Part shown: in pieces, positions 37,130-48,869 of the stretch
Layout of the letters: every line of letters starts with the position of its first letter
Numbering within the stretch: the first letter of the stretch is position 1
Assembly: GCA_029891345.1 (NCBI GenBank)
Contig: CM056997.1
Location: forward strand, 217,452,712-217,516,711
Reading direction: 5' to 3'
Length of the DNA stretch: 64,000 nt
DNA from: Dryococelus australis
Lineage: Eukaryota; Arthropoda; Insecta; Phasmatodea; Phasmatidae
Program-made: the position numbers and the translations under genes
Notes under the pieces: model-generated
Database searches by the model: none
What the model was told of the DNA's origin: nothing
The model's input: the letters and a program-made list of their open reading frames with translations, nothing else

Positions 37130-37500
37130 ATGAAATATCTACCAAAAGACTGCTTACTAACATGGCTTTGGAACTGTATGTTCACAAATAAAACAATACC
37201 TAATTTTATAGGAGTGTTTATGAAAGACAATTTACAACATAAACCCAAGAGACACGACTGTGCCGTATTAAATTTGGATATTACAGAAAGGCCCAGTAGG
37301 CACTGGGTGACTTACATAAAACAAGGAAAACATTCAGACTGTTACGACAATTTTGGGAATTTGCATCGTCCATCTGAACTGCTACCGTAACTGAAAGAAA
37401 CGAAGCTGACAACAACTACGAGATGAGATAGATGCATAACACTTAGTACTGCTAACATTTGTGTCATTTCCTGGTTCGTTCATACAAGTAGTTGTATAAA
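37130..37500 (+). pseudogene. Polinton adenain-like cysteine protease (PRO), broken
   Basis: Virion maturation protease of the C48/C5 type. From ATG 37130 the frame shows IPNFIGVFMKDNL, where the family has IPxFRGVFMRDxL, then AVLNLD, the catalytic His in SRHWVTY (residue 58), and the acidic partner in CYDNFGNL (residue 73). The frame then stops. In a second frame about 60 bases on, YC-stop-HLCHFL matches the family YNCGHLCLxFL, with the catalytic Cys codon at 37450-37452 and a TAA where Gly is expected. The full catalytic set is thus traceable, but the gene is dead: a frameshift near 37390 and at least two stops. It sits at the head of the capsid block, in the usual gene neighbourhood. Confidence 0.85.
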
Positions 37501-38192
37501 ATGGCTGTACATCGTGAGCAAACCACATCAATCGTGTCAATACTCTTACCTTGACGAGTTGCAGCACCAAACTGCATGCATTACATTTTCTGCCACTTGA
37601 CCTGGAAAGGGAAAGTTGCATAGGCATTGTCGATTTTCAAACGTACAATGAACTATTGAAATCAATCAAAAATGCTGCAAGTTGTACCTCGTAAAAAGTG
37701 GTAATTTTTACCATGAGGTGTCAATGTCCATATGCACTTATGAAACGGACAACATTACAATCTACATTTAAAATTCGTTGTCCCCTGACACAGGCTTCGA
37801 ACTACATGGGAATACCAATAATCTGAAGAGTATTATCAGATGCAGTGAAAATTTCGAATTTACGAAATTGAATAATATCAGAATGGTGCTGGGGTTCGAG
37901 CCACACAACTACGAAGCTGGAAACATCCACTAATAGTCGCCACCTGTAAACATCTTACTGGTAAAAATGATATATTCGTATATATTGCAATTTGGCAATG
38001 CTGCAAGAATTTCCGCCTATAGTCCCTCCAGGTTTTTAACTGGCTGTAGCTCCTCAAAGCATCATTTACGTTCCGGTCATCGCAAAGAGAGCACACGAGG
38101 TGGCTGTAACAGTTGTCGACCAGCATGGAGATTTGGTGAACTTTCCAAACAAAGAAATAACCCTGTGCTTGCTTTTGAGAAGATGGAAATAA
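37500..38192 (+). pseudogene. Polinton penton-like minor capsid protein (mCP), broken
   Basis: Single-jelly-roll protein that would occupy the capsid vertices. Pieces match the Polinton minor capsid family in order: MVLGFEPHNYEAG (about 37882-37920), a weak IYSYILQFGNA segment, FPPIVPPGF (about 38009), SIIYVPV (about 38062), then VTVVDQHGDLVNF and EITLCLLLRR before a stop at 38190. These last motifs match the family IYxPV and RVVDQDGxxVDFRGExITVRLxLR, the most conserved C-terminal part. The N-terminal half (about 37600-37860) is readable only as weak similarity. Stops and a frameshift between about 37930 and 38030 break it. It lies between PRO and MCP, as expected. Confidence 0.75.
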
Positions 38193-38323
38193 TATTTGCG
38201 CCAGCCAGAAGCAATAAAATAAAGTGCTGTGAAAAACCAGCAATCAGTATGCCACACATCTCCAAGGAGTTAGATGTGCTAGTAAGGTAATCCTCTACAG
38301 TCTCGGCTTCAAATTCAATCATC

Positions 38324-39535
38324 ATGGAACATTTCCTAGACATCAAAGAGCCAGTGGTTTACGAAGACAGCATAACTATGGTGGAACTTCATGCATATTA
38401 ACCTTTCCTAATCGGAGTATACACACTACAAACGGAAGTTCAGATAGAGGTCCCACACCAAGATATCTGCTCTCTTCCTTGCAGTCTTTCCTGCAAATAA
38501 GGGGGACTCTAACTAAAGAAGATGAGTCCAACCTGGCAATTACCTCAATAATGAGCAATGGAATTACTCACCTGATCGATCACATCACATATTTTCTTAA
38601 CAGTATCGATGTGGACCAGTAGCAAGATGTGGGCATAACCTCAAACATAAAAAATGACACTTCGCTCATCCCGAATGAGCTGTCTGCAGCCAAGATAGCA
38701 GGCTGGGTAATCAAAGGTGTCTACCGTGTTCCTACAGACCCTGGATGCGAGTTCGAGATGTGCATTCCACTATCCATGCTATTGGGATTTGCCGAGGTCT
38801 GCATTATCTTCAATACGAAGCAGGAACTGGAGCTGCTTCTAGCTAATACACATGCAGACACCATCGTGGATATGGAAGAATACCTCGAGACAGTGAAACT
38901 GAAACTACATCCTATCGAATTGATGCTGCCTCATGTGCAGTTGAGGACTGCAGAATGTATAAAAATGTTTATGAATGTGGAATATGGCATAAACATCGAT
39001 GTGGCTTTCAGGTCGTGAAGTCTCAACACATTCTCTGGATTGCCAGCAAGCTAGTACATGAACTGGATGCTGAGGTCCAGCTTTTCTTATGAGAAACCAA
39101 GGTACATCATCGTTGGGCTACAAACCGGAAGACAGTACAATACGAGAGTGAGCCATTTGCAGTTCGACAAATGTCAAATAGAAAATGTGATCGTATTTTT
39201 GAATATCTAAAGTTATCCGTACATTGACATGAAGATGAACTTGGAAAATTGGCTGTACCTGCTGGCATATCAGATGTACACTCAATTAAAATGCATATTA
39301 TGGACCCCCTCAATCCACGATATTGAGCCCTGATACTATAAAGAGCTTGGCCTCGCTTATAGTATTCGATATGAGTAAACAAGACTAACATATTACCTCC
39401 AATGTAAACAACTGCAGAATTGTATACACTAGACATGGAAATATTCCTGCCAACATGTAAGCATTCTACCCGATACTTCATGACCAGCTTTTATCGTATT
39501 ATTGCGAATATAAGACCATCAAAATACTGCCGTGA
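38324..39535 (+). pseudogene. Polinton major capsid protein (double jelly-roll MCP), broken
   Basis: Would form the pseudo-hexagonal capsid lattice. ATG 38324 opens with MEHFLDIKEPVVYEDS, like the family start, then VELHAY, EVQIEVPHQDICSLP, after a frameshift LTKEDESN, then VGITSNIKN (about 38629), IPLSMLLGFAE (about 38766), LMLPHVQLRTAE (about 38922), NIDVAFRS, EKPRYIIVGLQTGR (about 39094), VIVFLN, LLAYQMY and, near the end, GNIPANM and FYPILHDQL. The final stop is at 39533. This covers essentially the full family length of about 400 codons with all landmarks in order. Stops (for example TAA after VELHAY at about 38399, and TGA after FRS at about 39017) and several frameshifts inactivate it. 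It is the best preserved capsid gene here. Confidence 0.85.
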
Positions 39536-39779
39536 GCGCAGCTGAGAATATATAAATATAACTGTTCACCCACTAGAATGGTTTAGTTGTCTTCGAGCAT
39601 GGTATGTTTCATAATGTACTACAATCGGCATGGCTTCCAAAGCTGAAACGGCTTCATGCTCAAGGATATTGCAATGCCTTCCGACAATAATGGTAAAACA
39701 CGAACCCACTCCTTCCGCCCCCCCCCCCACAACACTGGAAACTGTAGTATTTGAAGAGCAAGAAAACAAATATCTGGCT

Positions 39780-40100
39780 CAGCAAGTCCTAACATGGACT
39801 TGAATGGGACGAAGGCAAGATTCCGTACCACGAGATGGGAAATGTGCTGCGCGACTTGCTGATACAGTATCCGAACGCCCCGATTTATGTAGCTGGATCT
39901 GAGCAGAAACATGGATACTAGACTTGTGAAAATTTGAATTGAAGATCATGGGCATTTAGGGCTAGTATTGCTGTCCTTCGCTTCGCAAGCTTTTTAAAAT
40001 GTAGAGTGATTCCCATCGTCATGCCTACGACAGGTCAGAATCTGATTGGCCTGCGCACTGAAGAACTTGCAGCTGCTGCATAAATTATGCACCTCATCGG
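39780..40100 (+). pseudogene. Unassigned ORF remnant following the capsid block
   Basis: After MCP, a plus-strand frame reads LEWDEGKIPYHEM, IYVAGSEQKHGY, then after a frameshift IEDHGHLG. This layout (WxxGxIPY, a YVxGSExK segment, then a DLG-type box) resembles an uncharacterised protein found in insect virus-like elements, possibly with a DnaQ-like exonuclease fold, but I cannot name it firmly. It has stops near 39920 and 39938 and is probably part of the same Polinton copy. Sequence between 39540 and 39780 is not interpretable and includes a poly-C run at about 39720. Confidence 0.35.
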
Positions 40101-40630
40101 CGGACCAGGAATCAGGTACCTACCAGTAGACACAAAATCTTCCGACTCGACCCGAAGTTTTCGAACCGTTCAAAGAAGATTAATAAAATTATTGATATAT
40201 TGCTGATTATATATGTTATAACGTGTACAATAAACTTCGTGTAAAAAATGAAAAGTGTTTTATTTACTAATAAATTGCACTCCTTTATTAAAAATATTTT
40301 TAATAAAAATACTTGCATTTAATAATTAAACAAAAATAAATAAATATAACGATTTACATGACCGCGTCACTATTCGGTACAGGTCGATAGCACTCATGTC
40401 GATAGTAACATATCTCTGGTGTTTGAAACATATTACCTGTATGTTTTACTGGGCGATAAATAGAAAAATTGACGAGGCTCGTTTGTGGTGGGGTCTCTGG
40501 AAATGTACTTTTAATAAATAATAATTTATATAAATTTTTTATAATTTTTTAAAATTAATTTTTAATAATTATTTAGATTTCTTATATTTTTAACACTATT
40601 TTTGGATTTTTTCGTTTCAAGGTCATTACA
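40101..40630. other. No gene seen
   Basis: AT-rich sequence with Polinton similarity ending near 40170. An AT-dense stretch at 40510-40590 precedes the tandem duplication. Confidence 0.4.
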
Positions 40631-40635
40631 GGTAT

Positions 40636-40952
40636 CCGAGGTCAAGGTCACCGACGTCCAATATGGCAGTTGGGGTACGGCACAACCTAGCAGTCAGTTG
40701 GAGCCGGAGATGGACCCTGGACCCTGTGCCAGAATGTACTATGCCCAACTAATCTTATAGCTTGCCTTTCATACCAGTCACGAATGAACATACTTGAGGT
40801 CAAGGTCACCGACATCCCATATGGCAGTTGGGGTACGGCACAACCTAGCAGTCAGTTGGAGCTGGAGATGGACCCTGGACCCTGTGCCAGAATGTACTAT
40901 GCCCAACTAATCTTATAGCTTGCCTTTCATACCAGTCACGAATGAAAATACT
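40636..40952. repeat. Recent tandem duplication, 158-bp unit, two copies
   Basis: GAGGTCAAGGTCACCGAC begins at 40638 and again at 40796. The two 158-bp units differ at only a handful of positions (for example GACGTCCAATATGG against GACATCCCATATGG, and AGCCGGAG against AGCTGGAG), ending in CAGTCACGAATGAA and TACTTGAG. A partial third start (TACTTGAGATCAAATG) follows at about 40950. The unit is GC-richer than its surroundings. The high identity indicates a recent event. Confidence 0.95.
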
Positions 40953-40959
40953 TGAGATC

Positions 40960-42770
40960 AAATGTTGCAATATGTTTTATCGTTTAAGCATAATTCTGAA
41001 TAAACTTATACCCTTGATAGAACGGATATTTTACTTTATAATGTACATATTGGAATTCATTTAAAAGTACACCTAGTATGTCCCTGCTACAAGCAGCGAA
41101 GTATGTTTTGATATAGTACTGTATGAATAAAAGATGCGCTGTACTAGTTGTTCGATAAAATTGTGCGATTCTATGTTAAGGAGGGCATTTCTTTCCTGCA
41201 AATAATAAATACCATAAAAACACTTCAAAAAAAAACATTTTAACAGTTTTACATTTTTTGTGGAAAGTCGTTCTATCTTTCAAATAATTTGCACATCAAA
41301 AAGCGGCTATTTCCACCTGGCTTTAAGTCATCTGTCAGAATTGTCTGAAAGGCGAATATCGATCAGCTAATCTGTAGAAAATGCTTTATATTAGATGAAA
41401 TCTGGAATAACTGCTTAACAGTTGCTTTTCGGCCAAATGAAGGTGGATTTTGTGCCTGTCAAGAGTTGACTTTCGTTCATGTGATGTATCCTAGCCATTA
41501 AGTAAAACATTTATTCGAGAGTTCTTTAGAGCTCAGGGTGCATTTGGATATCTCTGATTTACTGCGTTTCAGTTGAGTAAGTAGTTAACATGCACGCCAC
41601 GTGTCACCAGTTCCATTACCAAAATTTTTCTTGTCTCCATACACCAATTTTTCACTGTCAGCTTTCTTGCCTGACAATGTTCCATGTAATTAAGCGACTG
41701 CGACAGCGCATGTTGATTATCGTTTGTAGATACTTTTATATCGCACAAAATGTATTTTTGGCCAAAAATAATATAACCAACACTAATGAACAGCAGGTAA
41801 ATGGAAACGCTTGGGAAAAAGGGGGGGGGGGGTCTATCACCGTCTTGTACATAATTCATTCGTAAACATAAGTACAGTGTATAATGGAAAACCACGAAAG
41901 AGACGAAATGTGATAACTCTGTTACCATTCTCTAAAGAGGCCACTTAAGATACGGTTCCTTGCATTTTACTGTATGGTTTCGCACGCAACTATTGGATAA
42001 ACTTAGCTTGATACATCTTCGTACAGTACAATAGTGAACAGCTTCCATCCTGCCTGCAACAATTCACAGTCAGCCACTGGTTTAAGTATTTTAATACCGT
42101 CAAAGACATATTTAAGTGGGTCATCGAGACTAATTTAAGTGGGTAACCTATATCTACCGCTGCAGGAATACTGGTTCATTAGGTATCTGTACTCTCACTA
42201 ACTACAATTCTCCTGGACCAAACGACACCAGGCACGCACGTTTACAGAACTATAGACCTTCATTATTGGTTGGTCGTCAGCCAATGAATTGCCGATTTGC
42301 TTTTGCCGCCAAAAAATAATAATTTATCGTGTAACAGATTATACAATAAATCACGTCTTTTCGAGTAGTTACAGCAAATATATATTTGAAGTCAGGAAAT
42401 TTATTGAAATTAGTCTGTAGTTTTTTTTTTTTTTGTGAATTCCTGTTAGACACTAGTCAAAAATGAGTTTATAAGTGAACTAATTTTGCCTTCGAGGGCA
42501 AAATAAACAACTAAATAATACGCTCGTATTTGCCACGCCAGAGTTTTAATTTTTTTATTTCATACTAACGTATATAGTTGTAGTTTAGGTCACTAACTAA
42601 AGTGTAAACTATTCAGGGAAATGTTCCGGGTTTGAATCCCGTGTAAACTTTAATTGTTTGAGCTATTTTGAATGTTAATCTAAATTTCAAAATAAGCCAC
42701 CCCCGAAACTTAAAGGATAAATTTTTATAACTGTTCTTTTGGCAGATCGTGTAGGTACGTAAGTCAAAAA
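40960..42770. other. No recognised gene; homopolymer tracts
   Basis: AT-rich DNA with a poly-G run at about 41820-41832 and a poly-T run at about 42421-42434. The overlapping opposite-strand ORFs at 41569-41928 have no family signature. A tRNA T-arm-like CCGGGTTTGAATCCCG at about 42627-42642 stands alone without a convincing acceptor or anticodon arm. Confidence 0.4.
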
Positions 42771-42773
42771 TAC

Positions 42774-42815
42774 AGGGTATATAAGTAGACAGAGGAGGGA
42801 TGTTGTGCCAGTTTC
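42774..42815 (+). promoter_or_regulatory. TATA-box-like core promoter candidate
   Basis: GGGTATATAAGTAG at about 42777 fits a TATA box, with CCAGTTTCATTG about 30 bp downstream as a possible initiator. It lies upstream of a GC-rich leader that ends in an ATG and splice donor at 43594. No other evidence of transcription is visible. Confidence 0.25.
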
Positions 42816-43139
42816 ATTGATGTGATTGACTGCTTGAGACTCTATAAACAGCCTCTGTATCTGATTGATTATTGTGTGCTCCGAGGTTTCCTATTGGCTG
42901 GGCTGCCGGGTGGTAAGTAGGTCACCAGTGCTGATTGGCTAAACTAACGGTATTCAAACTCTATGCTGGCCCGTGAGACCAGTTGACTGGCGTGTGCGGC
43001 TGGAGTTCGCGGAATAAGAGGCTGTTTCGCCTCACTATCTTGAAGTAACGAAAACTAGTGGTTCGCAGGCAGCAGAGCTGAAACTATATAACGGCTCCCC
43101 ACACCGATGGAGGCCAATTAACAAATTCATTCACCCCAG

Positions 43140-43594
43140 CATACAAAGCAGCACGGAAGTCTAGCACTCGGCTCAGTGAACTCGCGAATTGTTCCGGTCT
43201 TTATTCGCTGGAACGTTTTCCGAGGGAGAACTTGGTTGGACTGGAGCGGGCGTATGATTCCGACAGTTGTGATGGGCGGAGAGGATTCAATGAGAGCGAG
43301 TGGGTGTGTCTGTAATTCGCGATCACAGAGTAGCGACAGGGACTTGCAGCGGTCGGAAGTCCTAATTAATTAGTGTCTGCGTGCTACCCGACGGCGACAG
43401 GAACCACACGGACAGACCCTCGCACAGAGCTCTCGGAATACCACACCGCCGGGCAACGTGAGAGGGTATGTCGTGGTACGCCATACATAATTTATCGGCG
43501 TGGTTTTCACAGCGGAGAGACGGAGAGGGAAGACGGGCTCGCGTGTTTGCAGTGAAAATATGGCACTGCGGATGTTTGACTGCGAAGGCAAGGG
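43140..43594 (+). other. Candidate first exon in a CpG-rich island
   Basis: This is the strongest GC-rich, CpG-rich stretch of the window. ATG at 43560 (A at -3, G at +4) starts MALRMFDCEGKG and runs into GTGAGT at 43595-43600, a near-consensus donor. The leader before it contains no long plus-strand ORF, which suits a 5' UTR. No downstream exon is identifiable and I do not recognise the peptide, so this rests on promoter-like composition plus ATG and donor. Confidence 0.3.
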
Positions 43595-44014
43595 GTGAGT
43601 AAGACGTCGTTTGTTGAAGGGATGAAGGGGGTTGAGATTTTGGGATGAGGGCCACGGCGCTTGAGATGCGTGTAATTCTCCCGCAATAACATCGGGGGGG
43701 GGGGGGTGAAATAAGGGAGTCACATTAATTACACAGCTCCAGTTTCGGTATAAGCCCGACCCTCGCGTCCCCTCGCTCACGCAGAATTTCTTCGTGGGAA
43801 CCACGGAATTTCCCCCTTCATAGAATTCTTCCTCCCTTTCCACCCCCGTCGCCAATCTTAATTGACCCGGCACAGACAGCGCGATAGCATCAACTCCACT
43901 CTCGTAGGTCTTGCCGCCCCTGTATCGGGGTTCCTTCGCATCGCTTCCAGGCATGGCGGGGAACAGGATGAAAAACAACTCCTTCCTCATGCCCTCCAAA
44001 AACGCTCCCGACAT
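43370..44014 (-). other. Long open frame in GC-rich DNA, 214 codons, unidentified
   Basis: Longest uninterrupted ORF of the window, on the strand opposite the candidate first exon. The predicted product has mixed composition with Pro-rich (LFHPPPPDV) and Arg/Cys-rich ends (PCGSCRRRVARR). A poly-G/poly-C tract at about 43694-43706 codes for the prolines. Low stop density is expected in GC-rich DNA, and nothing here matches a family I know. It may be an unrecognised repeat ORF or a chance frame. Confidence 0.2.
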
Positions 44015-45156
44015 AACGGAATCTCTAACAGCAGGGCGAGAAAGAAATCGGACAGCTGGTAATGTTCCCCTTCTGCATTCCGCTCTCTGCGTACTGCAGT
44101 CGCGAGCTACTGATTGCGGTTAATGAAGCAGGACAAGCACGCGCGAAACACGCTACTGAGTTGCGATAAAAACTCTGCAGTGCTGCGATGCTAGTGACGC
44201 AATAAGGGTCACGTTTCCTCACGGCGGCAAGTCTTATTACAGGAAACACTCATTACCGTCTTTGGGAGGCCCTTCTCGTGCTGTCGTTGAGTTGTAGTCA
44301 TTACATTATTCGAAAGAAGCACACTTATACTAAATCATCCTAACTATTCGGTTCTTCGAGGCAAACTGGAACTTGCGAAGCTCTGATAACAGCACTTGTA
44401 TGACAATTATGGACCTGATTTACTTTAGACCATGCTTCGGGTTAATTGGATTAGTGTGAAGTTTATTATTAAAGTAAATATTATTACAAATTTGCTGATT
44501 TTTTACACTAACAAGCAATTAAAGAATCGTTAAAGCAAATATTAAAATTCAAATTATCATTATATTCACGAGTAAATATAGGTAAGCAGGTAGCGGCAGT
44601 CATATTTTTCAACTATTAATTTTAAAAGTCCTCAATTATTAATGAATAGCATATACGCAAGTTTTTTATTTATTTATTTATTGGTTACTTATTACGTTTT
44701 CAGTTCTTATTATGCAGCTTGTTGACAATGTAAGAAAATTACGAAGTATTTTCAGTTTGGAATGTTTAAAATTAACGTTTTAGTAAACTTAAACTGTAAT
44801 ACTGATAACAGGTGCATTTAAAGTTAGTGAAGTGTATATGCAAACATCTTAAATCTTAAACTTCACATAAGTAATTTATTATGAACTGATTTCATCCGAA
44901 AACATCCGGGAATGGTCTGGTCACATCTAGTGGAGCAGTTTTATGAAGATAAAATTTCTGTGGTTAAACTGACCAATGTAAGTATTAGTGTTGAATTCTC
45001 ACAATCGCCATTAGTTGTTACTATATAAACGAACATTTTCTAAAGGATTTTGTAACGTGTTTTAACAATGAAATAAATATAACTCTGCGGTCACTCTAAT
45101 AAAGTCGGTCCTGAATCTGTTAAGCCCCTTGTTCTACCTGAGTGTATCCTTAGGCC
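44015..45156. other. No gene seen
   Basis: GC content falls back to AT-rich after about 44280. A TTTATTTATTTATT run lies at about 44667-44682. Nothing else is recognised. Confidence 0.4.
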
Positions 45157-45397
45157 TATAAAGGCTGTTCACGGTGAAATGAGCACTTTTGATATCCTAT
45201 TTCCTTTCCTTTCAACCATTCTTTATCCTCTAACCTACATTTTAAAAAATATTGTCATGTAAGTAGTATAATGAACACTGTGTTTGTATTTCACCACACT
45301 TGAAGTTAACGTCTAAGGCTAAAATAAAATATTTTTACTGACTCATTCCAAACGAGGGGGCTTTCAAAAGTGTACACTTTACCGTGAATAGCCTATA
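45157..45397. mobile_element. MITE copy 2, ~240 bp
   Basis: The left end TATAAAGGCTGTTCACGGTG and the right end TACCGTGAATAGCCTATA are inverted complements, flanked by TA. The interior shares AACACTGTGTTTG, TTTCACCACACTTGAAG and CTTTCAAAAGTG with copy 1. No coding capacity. Confidence 0.9.
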
Positions 45398-45879
45398 CCA
45401 ACTTTAAACTGCTTTTCGGATTGCTTAAATGTCACTTCCACCTGACTTCTTCTAAAGATACTGAAATCTTTACTAAAATTAATTATTTAATATACTGTTA
45501 CAATAACTTGACTTAGTTCAAACACAGATAGCATGTAATAAAATTACGCAATTTTTGTAGATGCGCGAGTTTATTGTAAACCGTGCGTAAATAAATGGAT
45601 CATTATTAGACACGTAAATCTGAGTTTTGTGTTGCTTTACCTGAGCCAAATTTAGGGAAATGAGGAGAAGGCTACAAGTCTTAGGTAAAAATATATGTAT
45701 GTATGGCTTAGTAACAGAATTTTGGTGTTAATTTACACTTTTGAAATATGTTTATAAAAACCCCCACTCCCTTTATTTAAACCTTAAGTTGTTTATTTTT
45801 AGTGCTGATTGGTCGTTATATGAGCAATTATTTGTCAGTTTAGTTGTACATCTCCGATTGTGTAGTTTTAAAATGGCAG

Positions 45880-46030
45880 TGTGTGTAAACATGCATTATA
45901 TTCTGCAGTATCTGTGAGCGAATACTTACACATACAAATGTTTGGTAATTTTACATTTTTATGTGTAACTTCCTAAAACGAGTATAGTATTTGTAAGTTT
46001 ACACTAAAGTTCTTAGGAAACAAAATATAA
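45880..46030. repeat. GTAAATTTACA-type repeat unit, outer copy
   Basis: Contains ACAAATGTTTGGTAATTTTAC and GTAAGTTTACA and is a direct, diverged match to about 47090-47190. It belongs to the same AT-rich family as the flanking direct repeats. Confidence 0.65.
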
Positions 46031-46166
46031 CTACAAATGATTAATTAAAACATGCGATATAGCGGTAGGGAGTATTATTACTTCGAACTCATTTTGCGTG
46101 TTCAGAAGGAAAACTTAAATCCCCCTTGATAGAATATGCTGCCTTTTGTATATAACTCCCTAGTGT

Positions 46167-46797
46167 ATATCTGAAGTCAATTGTTACCCACATTTTGTAG
46201 ATAACTTGACATAAAACTCTGCTAAACTACCAAGTTTCAAAACGGAATAAAATATCGTGAAAATTGGAAAAATAATTATATAAAATATTTTGAATTAACA
46301 TGATGCAATTGTAAAAGAACATATGCTGACGCTAAAATTGCTTTGCAGAAACAGTGAAAAATGTACATACAGTAAGTGAGTGAATTTCAGTGGCTCTTAA
46401 CATCGAGGTTTTGAGAGCTAACGGAAAATGTACAGGACTTATGTAATTATAATTAGGCCTACAGTGTATCTGCGATTTTACTATTTGTAAGTTACTAAAT
46501 ACACATACACAGAAGTGAGATTCCAATTACTATGTCTGTGTAAATTTATTTGTCGTGTAGAGAAAATACACGAATTTTGCAGACTATTTTCTGCTAACTT
46601 GTAATAATAATTTTACACCATTCTATGTAATTTAATTGTGCAAGGTACATGTTATTTTATTTACTAGCAGCATAAATTTACTTGGATGTAGAGTTAAAAA
46701 AACATTAACTTTATGTAGGTGTAAAATTACACCGACATCAGTGTAGACAGTGCTGCCATATGTTTTTGTTGTAAAATTGCACAATTTTTTTTTCGGT
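46167..46797 (+). repeat. Direct repeat flanking the second foldback, left copy
   Basis: CTGAAGTCAATTGTTACCCA, GAACATATGCTGACGCTAAA, GTGTATCTGCGATTTTACT and TGTAAAATTGCACAATTTTT recur in the same order and orientation at 51680-52568. The two copies are diverged. The right one is longer because it contains more internal GTGTAAA/TTTACA units. Confidence 0.8.
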
Positions 46798-46799
46798 GA

Positions 46800-47065
46800 A
46801 ACGTTAGGTGATGTGAAGTGGGGATGATTGGACGGTTCGTTACATTGGGGGATTGAGAGCAAACGTGACTGAAGCAAACTGAGTATGGAGCAGTGAAGGC
46901 TTTCGATCACGAGGGGAGGAGGGGATCCCGAGAAAACCCGCTGACCTGTAGCATCGTCCAGCAACAGCACGCATTCCACGAGTGAAACTGCGGGTACGAT
47001 CCCGCCGGGAATCGGAACCAGTTCACCTTAGAGCAGTCAATTTATTTCGCCGCTGTTCTTACGTA
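46800..47065. other. GC-richer insert with tRNA-like TACGATCCCG motif
   Basis: A GC-richer block lies between AT-rich repeats. It includes GAGAAAACCCGCTGACCTGT and GGGTACGATCCCGCCGGGAATCGGAACC. The motif style recalls the T-arm-like tails seen in some arthropod retroposons. The minus-strand ORF at 46632-46979 lies over it and has no recognised family. Confidence 0.35.
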
Positions 47066-47219
47066 CTTGGTGTGCCAGCTGTGGAAGACTTCAATGTAAA
47101 CAAAAGTGTAAAAATGCATGTACAACATTTTGGTAATTTTACATTTTCTGTGGGTAATTTGTAAAAACAAGTACGAGTGAATTTACAGCAATGTAGAACT
47201 TTATTCATAACACACTGAA

Positions 47220-47700
47220 ATGATATTATAATAAAATACAAATATATTGGTATATTAGGAATAAAAGGGGTGTATATTTTCAAATTTTAAAGCACGAGTA
47301 AAAATCCACGAACATGAAGTATTAAAACTCAAATCTGTGTATTTTTCAACAACGCCAATGTTGTATTTAATCATGTAAATCGGTGTAAAAGTACATATTG
47401 TTATATTTCATTCAAAAAGTAGTACGATCTTATTGTTGAAAACACAAATGTACTAGTATATCCGGTATATCGACAGTTAAAAGGGTGCAAAAATGCACCT
47501 ACAAAAGTATGTATAAAACTACACTAATTAATGGCACTAAAACCCCAAGTCTGTGTATTTTTACAATCATACCAATGTTCTATCGACTCGTACATCAGTG
47601 TAAAAGTACATATTTTCACATTTCACTCAAAATGTAGTACAGTCTTCAAGTAAAAACAAAATGCAAATATATTGGCATATTGATAATAACAAGGGTGTGC
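47220..47700. repeat. Tandem repeat, period about 220 bp
   Basis: CTGTGTATTTTTCAACAACG (about 47335) recurs as CTGTGTATTTTTACAATCAT (about 47554). GTGTAAAAGTACATATT and AAAAGGGGTGTA/AAAAGGGTGCA recur at the same spacing. About two and a half diverged units. Confidence 0.75.
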
Positions 47701-48739
47701 TGTCGATATTGTTGTGCAGGCAGCCAGTGCAGGAATATGGACAGCAGTTTCCACCTCAAGGGAGCATGAGTGAAGCTAGCGGCGAGCTCCTGGCCCACTA
47801 CGCAAATAAGGTGTGGATGGTGTGGCTAGTTTGCATATTGCTAATTTTAATAATTGGCCAATATGTATAATTGCCTGATTAGCATATTAATTAATCGATT
47901 AATAAATCAAATTAATTAATAGATTTATTAATTTTATTAATTTAAATAATAAAATCAATAAGTGTAATTATTTAATCAAAATTTTTCTTTATTGTGTTAT
48001 ATCAATTTCGAAAAAAAAATCTAATTGGTTTTGAAAGGGTTAAGGCTGATATTGGCAGAGCAGCATCGATGTGTCCTCTCTAACGTTCTAAAGCCGACTG
48101 AACAGAGGGATAGGTTGTAACTGCTTATATAGGTGCTGATGTTGGTGGAAGCAGTGGCATAGGGAACATTTTATTTTTTTAATTTGTCTGTGGCTGATGA
48201 GTGGAACGCATGTGACTAATGGAACATCCATCCAGGTCGCTCTTTGGATGCATACTGAGGATTTAAATGCTGTTTTTGGCGAATCAAATATTAAAAAAAA
48301 AAAAGACATTCAAATAGCCTACTGTATGAATTGTTAAAAAAATAACTTTAATCACTAACCCGATTGACCTAAAGACTTTAATCATATGATTACCGAAGTA
48401 AAGTATTTCCCTATCGAAGTAACTGTTCTCCACTTTAATCACATAACATTAAATCGACAGAACCAAACACGTATTCAATCGATTAAGGAATTTATACAAA
48501 ACTAATTCAAACATAAAAAATTGCTAACTGAAGTCATTAAACAAACTTAGTGAAAATAATCAGACACATAAGCAAACAAATCAATAACGACAAGCCCAAG
48601 AACCAAGCTGCCCTATATATAATAAAACTATTTAAAATTACAACTCACCAGCACTCCAGGTAACATAAAATCTCCCCTCCCAACAAAAGTATACATACAC
48701 GAAGTCACACTAAAACACGAATATAAATACGTACTTTAC

Positions 48740-48860
48740 TGCATCTCTCATCTGCTCTCAAGACTAATATTCTAAACACGCAATGAAATACAGGTTAAAC
48801 CATCTTCCCCAAACTGTTTGATTACACTAAGAAATTTATCTAACTTACCCCAAATGTGCG
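48740..48860. repeat. Dispersed repeat segment shared with 60490-60625
   Basis: CTCTCAAGACTAATATTCTAAACACGC-type sequence and ATACAGGTTAAACCA occur here and again, in the same orientation, at 60490-60625, with GATTACACTAAGAAATT following at both sites. Confidence 0.8.
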
Positions 48861-48869
48861 GAGCCAATT

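Noticed and set aside
36880-37248. 122-codon minus-strand ORF.
   Set aside because: Opposite-strand shadow of the Polinton protease and the basic protein upstream.
42600-42650. T-arm-like sequence GGGTTTGAATCCCG as a tRNA gene.
   Set aside because: No acceptor, D or anticodon arm at the right spacing.
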